Positions 39,812 through 40,075 of a stretch of 40,075 nucleotides of DNA are shown one piece after another. The position numbers were made by a program, and so were the translations under genes. The notes under the pieces are model-generated. The model had not been told where the DNA came from. It made no database searches and saw only the letters and a list, made by a program, of their open reading frames with translations. Every line of letters starts with the position of its first letter. Position 1 is the stretch's first letter. Source of the DNA: Euglena gracilis (lineage: Eukaryota; Euglenozoa; Euglenophyceae; Euglenales; Euglenaceae); contig CAAHFI010322892.1 of NCBI GenBank assembly GCA_900893395.1, positions 1 to 40,075 of the forward strand. The letters run 5' to 3'.

Positions 39812-40075
39812 TGTACGTCCCACCCCGGCTTTTCTACTTATGCTTTCCTCCCGAAAAGCCCGTGGGGGAGTAACAATAAAATTTGCTTCCCTTTTCCCCT
39901 TTTGAATGCAAAGCACACAAGCAGAAGAATTGGTGGGACCGCAGTCCCTTATATGAAAGTGACTTTTGCTCTTTCGAGCTTTGTAAAAGAAAGAAAATAA
40001 AAAACTTGTATTCAAATGGGACTTCGCCCTCAGAATTCTAAAACAGAATTGCAAAGCACCAAACCCAATAACCTT
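39812..40075 (-). repeat. Element D 5' LTR, cut by the window end
   Basis: Starts TGTACGTCCC like the C LTR and follows it to the AATAACCTT at the last base; about 80 more bases are expected beyond the window. TATA-like box and UGCG hairpin at 39935-39955. Confidence 0.8.

Larger units (their letters stand above)
31969..40075 (-). mobile_element. Element D: second copy of the C family with partial RT
   Basis: Minus-strand element entering the window with part of its 5' LTR (39812-40075), then primer-binding site, hairpin array, coiled-coil and capsid-like Gag, CCHC knuckle, protease and the first two thirds of RT, ending where the LTR of C begins. From about 33527 to the window end it parallels C throughout; 31969-33526 has no counterpart in C. 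C therefore looks inserted into, or recombined onto, the pol of D in the same orientation. Many breaks (ten or more). Confidence 0.85.

Overview
The window looks like a retrotransposon graveyard from the nuclear genome of a eukaryote. I found no host gene, tRNA, rRNA or bacterial-type operon. Nearly everything recognisable is Ty3/gypsy-type LTR retrotransposon, plus one DIRS-like (tyrosine-recombinase type) retroelement piece. A unicellular alga or related protist is my best guess. The reasons are a cytosine-methyltransferase module inside a Ty3/gypsy element (retrotransposon-borne cytosine methyltransferases have been described from dinoflagellates and a charophyte alga), Lys/Gly-rich KGKG protein tails, DIRS-like coding sequence, and very GC-rich LTRs several kb long. 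The species cannot be read from the sequence. Layout: (1) 1-2784, plus strand: the 3' half of a chromodomain Ty3/gypsy element (A: end of RT, RNase H, integrase, chromodomain), followed by about 1.5 kb of non-coding sequence with hairpins and G/C tracts. (2) About 4300-7249, plus strand: a DIRS-like fossil with a low-complexity gag-like region, RT, RNase H and the block that follows RNase H. (3) 7250-25375, plus strand: a second, very large chromodomain Ty3/gypsy family (B), arranged as integrase/chromodomain tail, long LTR, complete internal region, long LTR. The 4-kb tail-plus-LTR block occurs twice, so this is a tandem (LTR-sharing) array. The internal region has, in order, an initiator-Met-type primer-binding site, a long coiled-coil ORF, capsid-like Gag, an RRM-like plus KGKG segment, a Pro-rich tandem repeat, the methyltransferase module, aspartic protease, RT, RNase H, integrase and chromodomain. 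(4) 25376-31968 and 31969-40075, minus strand: two copies (C and D) of a third Ty3/gypsy family with less GC-rich sequence, coiled-coil Gag, a CCHC knuckle and protease. D also keeps part of RT. C has a complete 347-bp LTR (31622-31968); the LTR of D runs off the window end. All these elements are broken. The two most notable signals are the methyltransferase placed between Gag and protease in B, and a dense family of short hairpins in C and D. Read on the element's sense strand, many of these hairpins are capped by UNCG tetraloops (UUCG, UACG, UCCG and UGCG all occur), with different stems that each keep their pairing. How the parts work together: in B and C/D the usual LTR order holds, with promoter-bearing LTR, tRNA-primed minus-strand start, Gag, protease, RT/RNase H and, in A and B, integrase with a chromodomain for chromatin targeting. 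Copies of the same family differ by a few percent, largely through one-base length differences in homopolymers, which fits either young insertions in a noisy long-read assembly or recent decay.
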